A stretch of 64,000 bases of DNA from Hanleya hanleyi (lineage: Eukaryota > Mollusca > Polyplacophora > Lepidopleurida > Hanleyidae): contig JAVTVY010019553.1 of NCBI GenBank assembly GCA_036873755.1, forward strand, positions 1-64,000. Reading direction: 5' to 3'. Shown piece by piece: positions 9,801 through 20,535 of the stretch. Position 1 is the stretch's first letter. Each line of letters starts with the position of its first letter. Under the pieces are notes generated by a model, which saw only the letters and a program-made list of their open reading frames with translations, had not been told where the DNA came from and ran no database searches. The position numbers and the translations under genes are program-made.

Positions 9801-12800
9801 TTAACTGTGCACATATTCTCAAAGCAAGATTATTTTTTCCCGCGAGCACATGACTTGCACTACTTGCAGCTGCTTTCATATCACTTTCATATTGATTTGT
9901 CTCGCATGTCCTTGCTGCTGGTACAACCAGCATTGAATGAAATACAATTTATATTTACTTGCACATTCAGCTAAGCTGTACAACCTTCTACATTAAATAC
10001 ATCAGCATTCTAAAAAATACATGCACGGCAGAAAAGTCAAGCTCTGCAGTCTGCCTCTATTATCCTGTGTTTCCTGTGTGTCCTGGCGCTGGGAGAAGGG
10101 TCTTGCCCACTGTAGCCTGGATTCGACCCACTGTAGCCTAAATACAATATTGCCAGCGAGTTCTGACAGCACATGTAAATCTGGAACCTAATAAGCAGAA
10201 TTTGTGTGTGATGTTGGTTTTGAGTTTAAGTGCGATTCTGTCAGTGATGATTTGTTTACCACCAAGAGTTGACTACTCATGAAAACAGTTCAACATGCAC
10301 TACCATCTGAGACAGATGATCACTGCACTTAAATTTACTGCCCAACATAGTACTCGAATTGGAAAACATCATGAGATGTTGTGAGGGAACATTGTAAAAA
10401 TAGAAATCACTGTTGACTATTCTCGCGTGCATCGGCATACGACATCCTGCTGCTCATTTTATCAGCTGCTCACTGTTGACTATTTCAACATCAGCACATG
10501 ACAGCCTGCTGCTCATATTATCAGCTGCTCACCGTTGACTATTTCAACATCACCACATGACATCCTGCTGCTCATTTTATCAGCTGCGCACTGTTGACTA
10601 TTTCAACATCAGCACATGACATCCTGCTGCTCATATTATCAGCTGCTCACCGTCGACTATTTCAACATCACCACATGACATCCTGCTGCTCATTTTATCA
10701 GCTGCTTACTGTTGACTATTTCGACATCAGCACATGACATCTTGCTGTCGGAGCACATTCATAATTTTGCCATCAGCAAAATGTTACGAGCTTTCAGATG
10801 ATGCAGGACCCCAAGTGGGTGAGCAGCATGAGATGTACCATGTCTGTTGACCTAAGGGCAAGATTAAATCCCTCTAAATGATGGGTTTATCGTCCCCTTC
10901 AGCAGTATTTCGGCCATATAGCTAACTACAATATGATAAGCTGGACATGCGTGACTAGCCATGTACAGCCAATCATACTGTTACTGTAGTTAGCTATATG
11001 GCCGAAATACTGCTGAAGGTGACATTAAACAGGTTAGGGAAAACCTCTCTCTAAAAATGGAGGTAAAAAAGGTCTTTTTTGTCCAATAAATTCAATGATA
11101 TATCGAAGATAGAAACATCTGCCGTAGGCGATCATGGATGGTATTGAGAAAAGAAATTGTCGTCGATCTAATTTGCATAAGAATAGACGGCATGTTTTGT
11201 TCTCTGTTAACAATTAGACTATGCACAAATTCATTGGAAAACCACTGTTCCGGCATGTAACAATATTTAAAGTAAGTCGACTGAAGATTTTATAGCGTTG
11301 TTATGAATAAGTCAAAAGTTATCAAGCAAAAACGACCTTTTTTACCTCCATTTTTATACGCCCGTCAAATTTGACGGGACGTATTATGGTATGGCATCGT
11401 CCGTCCGTTAACTTTTTCTCGTTAACGCAACTCGTCCTAGAGTTTTCAGTGGATTCTTCTGAAATTTGGTACACCTGATCGTTACCATGTGTAGATGTGC
11501 ATGAACTTTTTTCGGCCCGATTCGACATTTTCTTGAGTTACTCCCCTTGATTTTTGTCTGAAATTCTTGTATTTGGCACCTACTGTCTTCGTCAACGCAA
11601 CTCGTCCCAGAGTTTTCAATGGATTCTTCTGAAATTTGGTACACATGATCGGTACCATGTGTAGATGTGCACAAACTTTTTTCGGCCCGATTCGACATTT
11701 TCTTGAGTTACTCCCCTTGATTTTGGTCTGAAATCCTTGTATTTGGCACCTACTGTCTTCGTCAACGCAACTCGTCCCAGAGTTTTCAATGGATTCTTCT
11801 GAAATTTGGTACCCATGTGTAGATGTGCATGAACTTTTTTCGGGCCGATTCGATTTTGGTCTGAAATCCTTGTATTTGGCACCTACTGTCTTCGTCAACG
11901 CAACTCGTCCCAGAGTTTTCAATGGATTCTTCTGAAATTTGGTACACATGATCGGTACCATGTGTAGATGTGCACACACTTTTTTCGGTCCGATTTGACG
12001 TTTTCTTAAGTTACTCCCCTTGATTTTGGTCTGAAATCCTTGTATTTGGCACCTACTGTCTTCGTCAACGCAACTCAGCCGGGAGTTTTCAATGGATTCT
12101 TCTGAAATTTGGTACACATGATGACTATCATGTGTAGATAAGCATAAACTTTTTCGAACCAATTCAATGCTTTCTTGAGTTATCCGCCCTTGATTTTAGT
12201 CTGGAATACTTTTATTTGGCACCTAGTCCTCGTCAGCCAAACTCGTCCTAGGGGTTTCATTGCATTCTTTTGAAATTAGGTGCACATGATTGGTGCTGAG
12301 TGCACATGTGCACAAACTTTTTTTGAGTTGATTCAACATTTCCTTGAGTTACTCCCTTGATTTTGGTCTGAAATCTTTTATTTGCCACATACTGACCTCG
12401 TGAATGCAACTCGTCTCAGACTTTTCGATGGATTCTTTTGAAATTTGGTACATATGGTCGGTACCATGTGTAGATGTGCACAAACTGTTTTTGATCTGAT
12501 TCGACATTTTCTTCAGTTACTCCCCTTGATTTTAGGCTGAAATCCTTGTATTTGGCACCTACTGTCATTTCGGCCCAATACATCAGGCTGATGAGCTTAC
12601 TTTTGCAGCTTATGCTAACAAAAATTTTGTTTTAAAGTTACTGATACATACATAAGCGCATAACCAGGGGTGGGTGAATATGCACCCCCGCAGGGTGGGT
12701 GAATATGCACCCCCGCAGAGTAAGAGTAACTGGAGTTCTACTTTCTCCTACAAATACCGCTCCAGGCCCTTATGTTGTTTATCGACTGTATTTTTTTACG

Positions 12801-13974
12801 GGCGTATTTTGGGTTCAATTGAACTCTTGTTAGAGAGAGGTTTTCCTTAACCTGTTAAACCCACTCCCTCAGATGCATGAATCCTCTGTGTGCCTTGGTG
12901 ATGGAGAGGACTGGTTGAAAATGGCAGGTGATGGAAATTAGGTCAAATTTCAGTGACCTATTTTCAGAAAGTTTGATAATGTAGATATTTGCAATTTTGG
13001 GATCCAAGGCTTTTCATATTAGCCTAATCACCATGTTAAATTTCAAGAAATTGGTGACAATGATGCTCGATTGATTGGGTGTGGAATAACCCATTTGTAT
13101 TCTGATTGGTTGCTGCAGAATTGGAAGTCTGGGGTAACCTGCTGTTACAATCTGCGAGCAGGTCGCTGCTAGAAAACCATGATCATACATGTTGGTCCCA
13201 CATCAGCTGCAACATGCTGATAATACCACCTTGAATTCAAGTAAACCTTACATGGGTTAAGGTCATGTCACTTGATTGGTTGTTTAGCATGACCAGCCCT
13301 CATCTATATTTTGAGGGCAAATAATTAAAATAGATGAGGGATTTACATTTTCATGAGTAAAACTCTTGTCATTTGTTCCTCAAAACACACTCCTAAAATT
13401 GATCTAGGCGAGTGAAAACAGCACTCCTTACAACAACTTCTCTGTATACTGAAGATCAACAGAAATGTGATTTACACTCCCAGAATCCCATTAGGAGAGT
13501 GATATACAGCACTCCTGCTGTTTTCAAAAACGAAAGACTGGTTTAAAACTTACTCAGTTTCCATATTCGTTTACAATTATTTGCAATTTAATAATAACTA
13601 ATTATAGCATCTAGCATGTGTATTTAAAAGTCAAGGTCATACTTAACAACTGACCAAGTGGCAATGGCCTAATGCTCAGTTCCTTATTTCCCGCCATTGA
13701 CCAAGTTTAATGAATGGTATGATTCTGTCAATGATGATTTGTTTACCACCAAGAGTTGAATGATTATGAAAACAGTCTAACATGCACTACCATCTGAGAC
13801 AGAAAACTAGTACTACTTTCTGTGCACTCCCAAGTTCATGAAGTGTTAATGTGCTACAGTTAATTCTCTTAATTTTGTTTTATCCTACAGAACCTACGTC
13901 AAAAGGCCAGGGAGAACGCCCAGCCCAAAATTGCCGAATACCAGAAAGTGATCGAGGGCTACGGATACAACTGA
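6693..13974 (+). CDS. RPL13A: Ribosomal protein L13a (uL13), 3' end of gene: two last coding exons
   Basis: uL13 is a structural protein of the large cytosolic ribosomal subunit. Two exons (6693-6815 and 13891-13974) join in phase 0 and encode the last 68 residues. The first carries the family signature [11 protein letters not shown] followed by a basic helix ([19 protein letters not shown]); the second gives [17 protein letters not shown] and ends VIEGYGYN. Family members are about 200 residues, so roughly two thirds of the protein lies upstream of the window; I found no earlier exon in 1-6692. Both exons have proper splice sites (ttcatag/, /gtaatg, cctacag/). The introns carry SNORD33-like snoRNAs, as in vertebrate RPL13A, which supports the assignment independently. 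No frameshift or stop is seen, so the gene looks functional. Confidence 0.93.
6924..7291. mobile_element. Harbinger-like MITE (ACAGGTT family), copy 1
   Basis: Ends ACAGGTTTTGGGA and CCCTAACCTGT continue into inverted GCTCTCTAAAATGGAGGTAA arms. The 3-bp flanking repeats are TGG (6921-6923 and 7292-7294). A 3-bp target duplication suggests PIF/Harbinger. Confidence 0.7.
7295..8201. other. RPL13A intron stretch without recognised features
   Basis: This is intronic sequence with several short ORFs, including a 75-codon frame at 7949-8176, and no domain I recognise. It is moderately GC-richer around 7880-8060. I see no supported gene. Confidence 0.5.
8202..8281 (+). ncRNA. SNORD33: Box C/D snoRNA, SNORD33-like, copy 3
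   Basis: Box C ATGATGA (8209-8215), box D CTGA (8272-8275) and a 6-bp terminal stem TCTGTC/GACAGA frame the guide CATGCACTACCAT. The internal part (TTTACCACCAAGAGTTGA) differs from copies 1 and 2 but is shared with copies 4 and 5. It lies in the last RPL13A intron. Confidence 0.88.
8553..9704. mobile_element. TIR element rich in GGGCAACC motifs
   Basis: Ends CAGGATGCGAAATAG (8553-8567) and the complement CTATTTCGCAACCTG (to 9704) are inverted. Just inside lie clusters of GCCCGGGCAA and GGTTGCCC motifs. It is about 1.15 kb with no coding capacity recognised. Similar GGTTGCCC-rich ends occur at 38895-39635. Confidence 0.55.
10237..10316 (+). ncRNA. SNORD33: Box C/D snoRNA, SNORD33-like, copy 4
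   Basis: Box C GTGATGA (10244-10250), box D CTGA (10307-10310), stem TCTGTC/GACAGA and guide CATGCACTACCAT are all intact. It is nearly identical to copy 3 and lies in the same intron. Confidence 0.88.
10410..10755. repeat. Minisatellite, about six 59-bp units with CAGCTGCTCA
   Basis: Units read TGTTGACTATTTCAACATCA, then CACATGACATCCTGCTGCTC, then ATTTTATCAGCTGCTCA. Starts fall near 10411, 10469, 10528, 10588, 10646 and 10706. Each unit has the E-box-like CAGCTG. Confidence 0.85.
10891..11024. repeat. Inverted repeat (hairpin)
   Basis: The arm CTTCAGCAGTATTTCGGCCA continuing into TATAGCTAACTACA pairs with TGTAGTTAGCTATATGGCCG continuing into AAATACTGCTGAAG. The loop is about 60 nt. The arm sequence resembles SINE tail segments common in gastropod DNA (inference). 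Confidence 0.8.
11357..12829. mobile_element. Element with 170-bp tandem array, nested in Harbinger-like MITE
   Basis: It starts with a short palindrome TACGCCCGTCAAATTTGACG, followed by GTCCGTCCGTTAAC. It ends ACGGGCGTATTTTG...CTCTTG. TTA flanks both sides (11354-11356 and 12830-12832), and the host MITE resumes exactly. The body is the array at 11421-12565. Confidence 0.75.
11421..12565. repeat. Tandem array, seven units of about 170 bp
   Basis: Unit starts (GTCAACGCAACTCGTCC) fall at about 11421, 11591, 11761, 11894 (preceding unit shortened to 133 bp), 12064, 12232 and 12400. The core is TTCTGAAATTTGGTACACA, then a CCGATTCGACATTTTC segment. Open frames on the minus strand across the array are a by-product of the repetition. 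Confidence 0.9.
12860..13723. other. RPL13A intron stretch, no clear element
   Basis: There is no supported gene. Short AGGAGAGTGA/ACTCCT motifs at 13380-13510 resemble those at 4215-4340 and 38395-38510, suggesting relics of one small repeat family, but I could not define ends. Confidence 0.4.
13724..13803 (+). ncRNA. SNORD33: Box C/D snoRNA, SNORD33-like, copy 5
   Basis: Box C ATGATGA (13731-13737), box D CTGA (13794-13797), stem TCTGTC/GACAGA and guide CATGCACTACCAT are intact. Box D lies about 93 nt upstream of the last-exon acceptor at 13891, close to the spacing usual for efficient intronic snoRNA processing. It is therefore the best candidate for the main producer. Confidence 0.9.
13891..13974 (+). 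CDS. RPL13A: RPL13A terminal coding exon
   Basis: This exon has 27 codons plus TGA (13972-13974). It follows a pyrimidine tract and TCCTACAG, and encodes [20 protein letters not shown] up to a terminal YGYN. Exons 6693-6815 and 13891-13974 are separated by a 7.1-kb intron, very long for a ribosomal protein gene, swollen by transposons. Confidence 0.92.
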   Translation, partial: NLRQKARENAQPKIAEYQKVIEGYGYN

Positions 13975-14146
13975 GCCAGTTTACCGACTTTTGTGTGTAC
14001 AGATTTCCGAACACTGGGAATTAAAAGGAAAAAAATTGTAATGAAACATTTTGTTTGACTTGGTTGATATGCAAATCTTTTTTGCAACTTTGTCTAATAT
14101 CTAGTGCTGGCTTGATGCAGTGAAAGCTGTCCCAAATCAATGTTTG

Positions 14147-14152
14147 AATAAA
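14147..14152 (+). promoter_or_regulatory. RPL13A polyadenylation signal
   Basis: A canonical AATAAA lies 173 nt after the RPL13A stop codon. The mRNA end is expected 10-30 nt further on. Confidence 0.75.
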
Positions 14153-14174
14153 GCAACACAAGTATTGTAATGAC

Positions 14175-15903
14175 AATGAGCCTGGTCATGAATGGTACAT
14201 GCCAGATTTGTATTGAAACCTTGACAGAACAACTGTTTTTATGTCATCTACGGTAGTAGATACATTATATAGGCATGAATTTCCCCCAGCAAAAGTTTAA
14301 AGATATCCTTCCGCCGTCCGACCAACGTACACATCCTAAAGAAAGAGTTCTTGAGCTCATCCTTGATAGCGACTATATTTCATATTTTTCGTGATATTAT
14401 TTTTCAGTCTTGGGTTTGTTACTTTGATAATATATATGTTACAATACTCGAGTACATCTTAAATTGTTGTCTTATAGCGTTTTACTTGTTTCAGTGTCTA
14501 AGTTCGCGCGTAAGGCGGCAGAGAGGTTGTCCTCGAGTGATTTGACTTCACTAATGCTGCGAACCTATTCTTTTTTCAGGCGGCGTCTTAGTTCAATAGA
14601 AACGCTATATAGTGCATTATTTTAATCACTAACTTAATCTCCCTCTCTTGTTTGTAATGTTTTCATCAAATTATTCTTGACAAACCGTGTTGCTAGACAT
14701 GTTAATTTTATGCATTGGTGCCAAAATCGAGCGCCTCGTTTTCCAGTGGTTTTGTTTTGCTCTCCGAGATCACAGCTTAGTTTGTAGCCCCTCAGTCGTG
14801 TACGCTGATTACAATACAGTCTCTCCCCTTTCAATGCTGAATTAAGCTACACTCTGTAGATTTCTATGGACGGGTCAGGGGCATGGTTCTATGTCTAGGC
14901 AGGCTGCAGGTCAGTCTAAAATAGTGAGATCAGCAGGGAGACGGGATGTGTTTGCGGCGAAAGTTTTTTTCTAAAACTGGGGTCTGATTCTTCAATGAAA
15001 TAGATATGCATTGATATGCATTGCACTGAAAGCGTAATAATGTTTCATTAATGTAGAAAGTATAAAGAGTGTCGTTTATTCGAGCAGAAGATCCCGAGAG
15101 AAGCAATGTCTTTTGTTGAAAGATATCTTCCACAACCTGTTGCCCCCTTCCCCCAAGTATTTGGGTCATAGCATATTAGTAGGCTCTACTGATAAGCTGA
15201 CCATGCAGTTGTCCACGTGCTATCCTTTTGACGTTAGATTCAGACTTTCAGAAATACCGCTGCGCAGGAGAATGGCAATAGCAGAGGTTTACGTGGAGTA
15301 CGATACTATAAATATATGGCACATTATCTTCTGTGTAATGTATGAAAACATGGGGTATATAAGATATTTAGTGGTAATTAATTGATTCAAAATTACTACT
15401 CAGTTCACTATTTCAGGTTAACATGCTATTCATAATACAATAATACATAATGCTACCTTTATGTGAATTGCCCTTCATCGTAACCCTCGCCATTCCCCAG
15501 AGCACTCTCCGCATATGCGATCGCCTGTGTTATATTATTGCGACGATGAGCAATCGCCAGCGGAAGAATAACCTTCATGCTGGAGAGCGACAGACATCCA
15601 ATTGAAGACCTGCAGATTGGGTTTCAGTTCATGGAAAAGTGCATTTGTGCCGACCGTTGTCTCCCAATAATGCAAGCAGACAAACACAACATCAGAAGCT
15701 GTCTCTCTTATTAAAACCAAATATATTCGCAAGAATAGGCAGTTCAAGGAGACGTATTTTACCATCGACCCAATTTTTTTTACTGACAACAACAACATCA
15801 CGTTGCGACCAACGGCAAAAAAAGTGCCGTCGCTAAGTGATTTTACCGTTTGCCGTGGTTAATTGTGAGGGCTGTTCATGCAGGGTTTTTAACCCATCAC
15901 CAG
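14175..15903. other. Intergenic, nothing supported
   Basis: This region follows the RPL13A poly(A) signal. ORFs up to 90 codons show no recognisable motif or splice context. I see no RNA gene. Confidence 0.5.
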
Positions 15904-16128
15904 TACGGTAATTCCTCTAATAATTCAACCACCCTATTAGAATTCAATCACCCCCATTTTTGTGGACAAAATTGAATCAGTTGTTCTAATAACTTTGATT
16001 CCCCTCTAAGCAAAGAATTATTTGCATGATTTTGGACCATTTTGTCAACTGCCGGTTCCAATAAATTTGATCACCCCTTGATTTATTGGTGGAAAAGTTC
16101 ACTTTCTGTGATTGAATTATTGATGTAT
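15904..16128 (+). mobile_element. Tigger/mariner-like MITE, copy 2
   Basis: It starts TACGGTAATTCCTCTAATAA then TTCAACCACC, and ends with a diverged GTGATTGAATTATTGATG complement. The interior has CCATTTTGTCAACTGCCGGT, matching the 5703 copy in reverse. It is followed at about 16150 by a SINE-like tail, GAGTGAGTGAGTGAATAGGG. Confidence 0.65.
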
Positions 16129-17846
16129 TTTGAAGTTGCTAAAAAAAAGAGTGAGTGAGTGAATAGGGTTTAACTTCATTTTCAAAAAATGTTCAACCAT
16201 ATCATGGTGGCGAAAGAGAGGGTGAGGAGCCGGGAAAACTACTTGTAACAGAACAGATATAATGTTAGCCTGTTTAATAGTTGTGTGCATTTTCATTGAC
16301 CAGTGAAATTTGACTGACAAATATGCCGTCATCATTGATCTCAAATTTTCAAAGTGGTGACTGGACTGGTCTATCTTCAGGGGCAAAAAAAGTAATATGT
16401 AGCACTTTTATTCACCAGAAATCGCTCTGAACACATCTCCGGGATCTAGACCCCAGGAGCTTCTAGGACCCAGGCTGTCTCTCGACACTCGGCTGAAGTG
16501 CTATTATAGTAGCCCCCCTGCCTCATAAGGCCGTACCACTTCCAATTTGCTTCCGACGCCCCTGCTCTGAGATGGTTCAATCATATTTTATTACCAGGAA
16601 ACCATGACAATATTTCATTGAAATAAAGGAAATAAAGAAATCATTATAGACATATTACATACCCGGTGGGTCTATCCTTTATGAACCTTTAAATGACACT
16701 AATACCCATCTCCCATCAAAGTCGCCGCCTTTGAATATACCCTACATGATATCACCCTCGGCACCAGGAGGGCAGGTTTAATAAGACTCTGTGAGTTTCC
16801 AGGGTGTAAAATCGTTGTTTAGAAAAGTTTTACAATTTGGTTATCAGGGTAATCTAATGGTTAATACAAAAGACTGTCTCTTACTTGTTACATTAATTAG
16901 CATATGTATGGTACATTGCTTTGCTAATTATACATGTACTGGTATGGTATCTGATCTGATCCTTCTGTCTGATTAGTCAAGATACAAGTGTATGGTCAGT
17001 TGAATCCTGTAATTAGGCAAAAAAAACTTTGTTTCTGATCACCTCACACTTTTTTTCTGCTGTATTATCTGCCTTGACTGATATGAGAATTACCAACCTT
17101 TGAGTTGTCTGTAATGCAATGTTATTATGGCATGTCTGAGATTAGGTCAGCCCTCGTTTGTCTGCTTGCTTTTTACGACAACTGCCGTAAAGCCCCACTT
17201 GTGTAAAACCAAACAGGAAAATGGCGGATCTTGAAAACCACATTTTCCAGAGAAAAATCTTGAAAGTAATGGAATTTCGTGTCTGGTTGAATTTTGTTGC
17301 AAGTCATGGAAAACTGGAATGGAATTCGAAAATGTTAGGCAGGTCAACAATTGACAGGATTTTTTTTTTTACTGATTTATTTATTTATTTTTTTTTTTTT
17401 AACCCTGGACGTAACACTGGGCATTTATTAGTCAATTACCCTGATTTCACGAAACTTTGCCCCTGCATTTCCATGTGGTCCCAGAATCACCGGGCGTAGA
17501 TTAGGCCACGCTTGACGCTGATTGGTCAATAAAACAACTCGAAAACCTATATTTCAAGGGAAATTCACTTTTTATCAAACACAGTCACAGGACAGTCAGA
17601 GCAACAGAAGCGCCCTGTGTTTTAATTCCGCCATAGCAAAAAGGCACGTGTTGTTGTTGTTCGACTTATTGACCAATCAGTGTCAAGTCTCGCCTTGAGC
17701 GCTGAACTGCAATAAAACAGAGATTGCCAAGTTCTGTTGAAGATGTAACAGTATTTTTAAGGTTGCTAAAATTCAGCGTCTTTGGATGATTTACGGCCCA
17801 TATTTGACGGATTACAAGAATCTTTGGGTGACAGCATGCACAACAA
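16129..17846. other. Intergenic, low-complexity and unrecognised sequence
   Basis: It holds a GAGTGA-type SINE tail in reverse orientation near 16150-16190 and a T-rich tract at 17360-17400. Only short ORFs are present and no gene is supported. Confidence 0.45.
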
Positions 17847-18771
17847 ATATTCATTATCTTTGTAAATGACTTGTTATTATGTGATCTTTCAAGCACCATT
17901 GATCTATATGCTGATGATACAACTGTATATAACCATGCCACAAATATACCTGAATTAGAAAGACTGATCAGTCTGGATCTGAAGGTCATCGAAAGATGGT
18001 GTCACCAAAACAAAATGTTTATGAACATAGATGAATCTACCACCATTCTTCTCACAACAGCACACAGCCTAAGGACACTAAATCAAGACATTAAGGTCAA
18101 AATTAATGGTACCGACTTACAGACTGTTGACCAAGATAAGATATTGGGTCTCTGTATTGAACAGTCACTCAACTGGCAGACTCACATTGACTATTTGTAA
18201 CAAGATTTCTTCCAAACTTGGTGTACTTTACCGTAATAGAAATTTACTGAGAAAAGATGCCAAAATAATGTATTATAATGCTTATATCCTTCCTCACATG
18301 GACTACTGTAGCACAATCTGGGGCAATTCATCCAATTCTCAGATAGATAGAATTTTTAAACTACAAAAGCGAGCTGCTCGAATCATACTGAATGTACATT
18401 ATTTAACTCCAACAAGCTCACTTCTACAACAATTAAACTGGCTTAGTGTGTATCATCGAATAGAATATCAGAAAGCAGTCTTCATGTATAAAATCACCCA
18501 CAGTCTATGCCCTCCATACCTCAATACTCTATTCAAATATGTTCATGAAGTAACTGATAGAAACCTAAGATCCTCCGAGAACAACAACATATACCTACCA
18601 CGACCAAGAACAGAATATTTGAAACAAAGCATGCAATACAATGGAGCTAAACTATGGAACTCTCTTGATAATAACCTGAAAGAGGCTCACCAATATCCAA
18701 TGTACGAGTTGTCACAGCGAAACAGCTCACCAATTACCAGTATACGAGTTGTCAGAGCATTTCCATCATAG
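17847..18771 (+). pseudogene. LINE reverse transcriptase remnant with frameshift
   Basis: Reading begins FIIFVNDLLL, followed by the RT catalytic box YADDTTVY, then WCHQNKMFMN and NGTDLQTVDQ. The frame ends at a TAA at 18198-18200. A +1 shift recovers CNKISSKLGVLYRNRN, HMDYCSTIWGNSS, KLQKRAARIIL and the terminal LWNSL region, ending at 18771. These are hallmarks of the Jockey/CR1-like RT C-terminal domain. The element is 5' truncated and inactive. Exact clade placement would need a tree. Confidence 0.85.
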
Positions 18772-19325
18772 CTCTCTAGATTTGTATCTAATACCGCTTA
18801 TGCCGGTGCTAGGGGCCGTGTGGTCATATCATCCAAGTTGCCACATGAACAGGTACAATAAAAGCGTACCTGAGATACAACACATATCACGAATCGTTAG
18901 ATTCCTAGTATGTGCTTTAGAATAGGTTAACCAGAAGACTATTCTGTGAAGTCATGTGACGCAGTCAGTATGTCGGCACCTCTTCCCACTTCCCTTATAT
19001 GTGTTGTAACCCTCTCTTTGGGCCTTCAGGTCCAGACTGACAAAAATGTACCAGTGTAAAAATAAGTTAGTAGAAGCCGTATAAAATATGCCAGGATTTT
19101 GTGTAACTATAATATTATTCTTAACGTTATCGTGCATACATGTAGTCTAGCTTGCGATTGTGTGATTATTCTCCTGAGATGTTTAAATATTTATTTGACC
19201 ACGTTGTTGTACAGTATTAACTATGACATTTGATATTTTGTACACTTGTTTTGGAGGGCCTCTTGGAAGAACAGTTTATAACTGGTTGAGTTACCCTCAA
19301 TAAATAAAGATTTATATATATATAC
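17847..19325 (+). mobile_element. 5'-truncated LINE (non-LTR retrotransposon), Jockey/CR1-type group
   Basis: The remnant covers the reverse transcriptase from the catalytic box to the C terminus, then a 3' UTR ending in AATAAATAAAG and a (TA)n tail at about 19300-19325. The 5' part is missing, as usual for incomplete reverse transcription. The coding region is described separately. Confidence 0.85.
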
Positions 19326-19461
19326 AAGCCTCTATTATGGAATGAATTCGGATGCGAAATAAAGAGGTAAACATATTTCTGTAAAAATGTACACAGATTA
19401 TGTCAAGTATTATTAACAGCATTGTATATTTTTTATCATTTAGAAAGTGATCGTATAACAG

Positions 19462-19736
19462 TATTTTCATTATTTTGGGATAACATTATCTTAGAATAGC
19501 ACAAATTCTAGTGCTGAAAATTTGGTCGAATCCCCTGCAGGATTCGAACCAGCGACCCCAGAGTCAGGCACCTAAACGCCAGCACTGTATGTCGGCGATC
19601 TAAACCACTCGGCGGTTAGGTGCCTGACTCTGGGGTCACTGGTTCGAATCCTGCACGGGATTCGACCAAATTTTCAGCACTAGAATTTGTGCTATTCTAA
19701 GATAGTGTTATCCCAAAATAACGAAAAAACAGCATT
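19462..19736. repeat. Inverted pair of tRNA-like SINE pieces (foldback)
   Basis: The palindrome arms run from ATTATTTTGGGATAACATTA to the complementary GTTATCCCAAAATAAC. Read on the minus strand from about 19614, the centre has CCGCCGAGTGGTTTAGA (A-box-like, as in tRNA-Ser/Leu) and later GGTTCGAATCC (B box). The + strand half repeats GGTTCGAATCC at about 19640 but lacks the A box. No complete acceptor stem is visible, so it is a SINE relic rather than a tRNA gene. Confidence 0.65.
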
Positions 19737-19749
19737 GTACGCTGATAAA

Positions 19750-20535
19750 CAGCTTGTATCACTGACGCCCCTACTCTCCTTGTTTCCCCCGCTGATTCAC
19801 ATCGCCAAGTTCGTGCCTCTTGGCCGTAAGGGGGCGCTTGATCTGGTTACCCAATCGCCGTGCCGTAATAGCTCGGAGATAACCAGATTCCTCATACTAA
19901 CCACGATTGGATAACTACCTCACGTGATCGAAATTACGTCATGCCTTCATGATAATGAGATGACTCTCACGTAATGTGGAAGTCCTGCCAATATTTTGAC
20001 AGCGACACGCCCTCTTACCGCATCTCACAAAGGAACTTTTCTCCGTCTTTATTACAGTCAACATTCAATTCAAAATCTGAAACAATTGAACGGTGTTTTT
20101 ACGTTATCATTCTAGGCAGCTTGATTTCCTTATATACTCATGACGATAAAGCGTGGTCTTATCAGTGGGATATTAACAACATTTACAGAGATTTATTTGT
20201 TAATTATTTGAAGGTATCAGTGAACAAATGTTTGTAATCAGTTGACGAAACTTACAAAACAATGGCGGAAGTTATCCAAAAATCTGTTCATTCTTAACTC
20301 AGAAATTAACGTAATTAGAGCTGTTTTGCCGTCCGTTTATTGTTAGTTTTGCCGTTAACGACATATGAACGTTTGAGAAGGGAGACAACTCATATTGCCA
20401 AGACTCTTCCGTAAGAGTGATATCCATTGGTGGTTGGCCTGTGCAGAGCGCCCCCTTACGGCCAAGAGGCGCGAAATATGCGATGTGAATCAGCGGGGGG
20501 AACAAGGAGAGTAGGGACGTCAGTGATACAAGCTG
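19750..20535. repeat. Inverted repeat pair with about 90-bp arms
   Basis: The left arm 19750-19838 (CAGCTTGTATCACTGACG, then CCTCTTGGCCGTAAGGGGGC) matches the complement of 20447-20535 with few differences. The pair defines a foldback element of about 0.8 kb with no coding content. Confidence 0.8.

Larger units (their letters stand above)
11029..12855. mobile_element. Harbinger-like MITE (ACAGGTT family), copy 2, split by an insertion
   Basis: Ends ACAGGTTAGGG and TTAACCTGT are flanked by TAA (11026-11028 and 12856-12858). The inner arms CTCTCTAAAAATGGAGGT match the copy at 6924-7291. The element is interrupted by another element at 11357-12829; without it the copy would be about 350 bp. Confidence 0.75.

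Noticed and set aside
11482..12162. 226-codon open frame on the minus strand
   Set aside because: It lies wholly in the 170-bp array, with repeating peptide blocks in shifting frames. It has no start context or splice support.
19535..19660. tRNA gene
   Set aside because: A and B boxes are present on the minus strand but no acceptor stem or proper anticodon arm can be formed, and the sequence is half of a palindrome.
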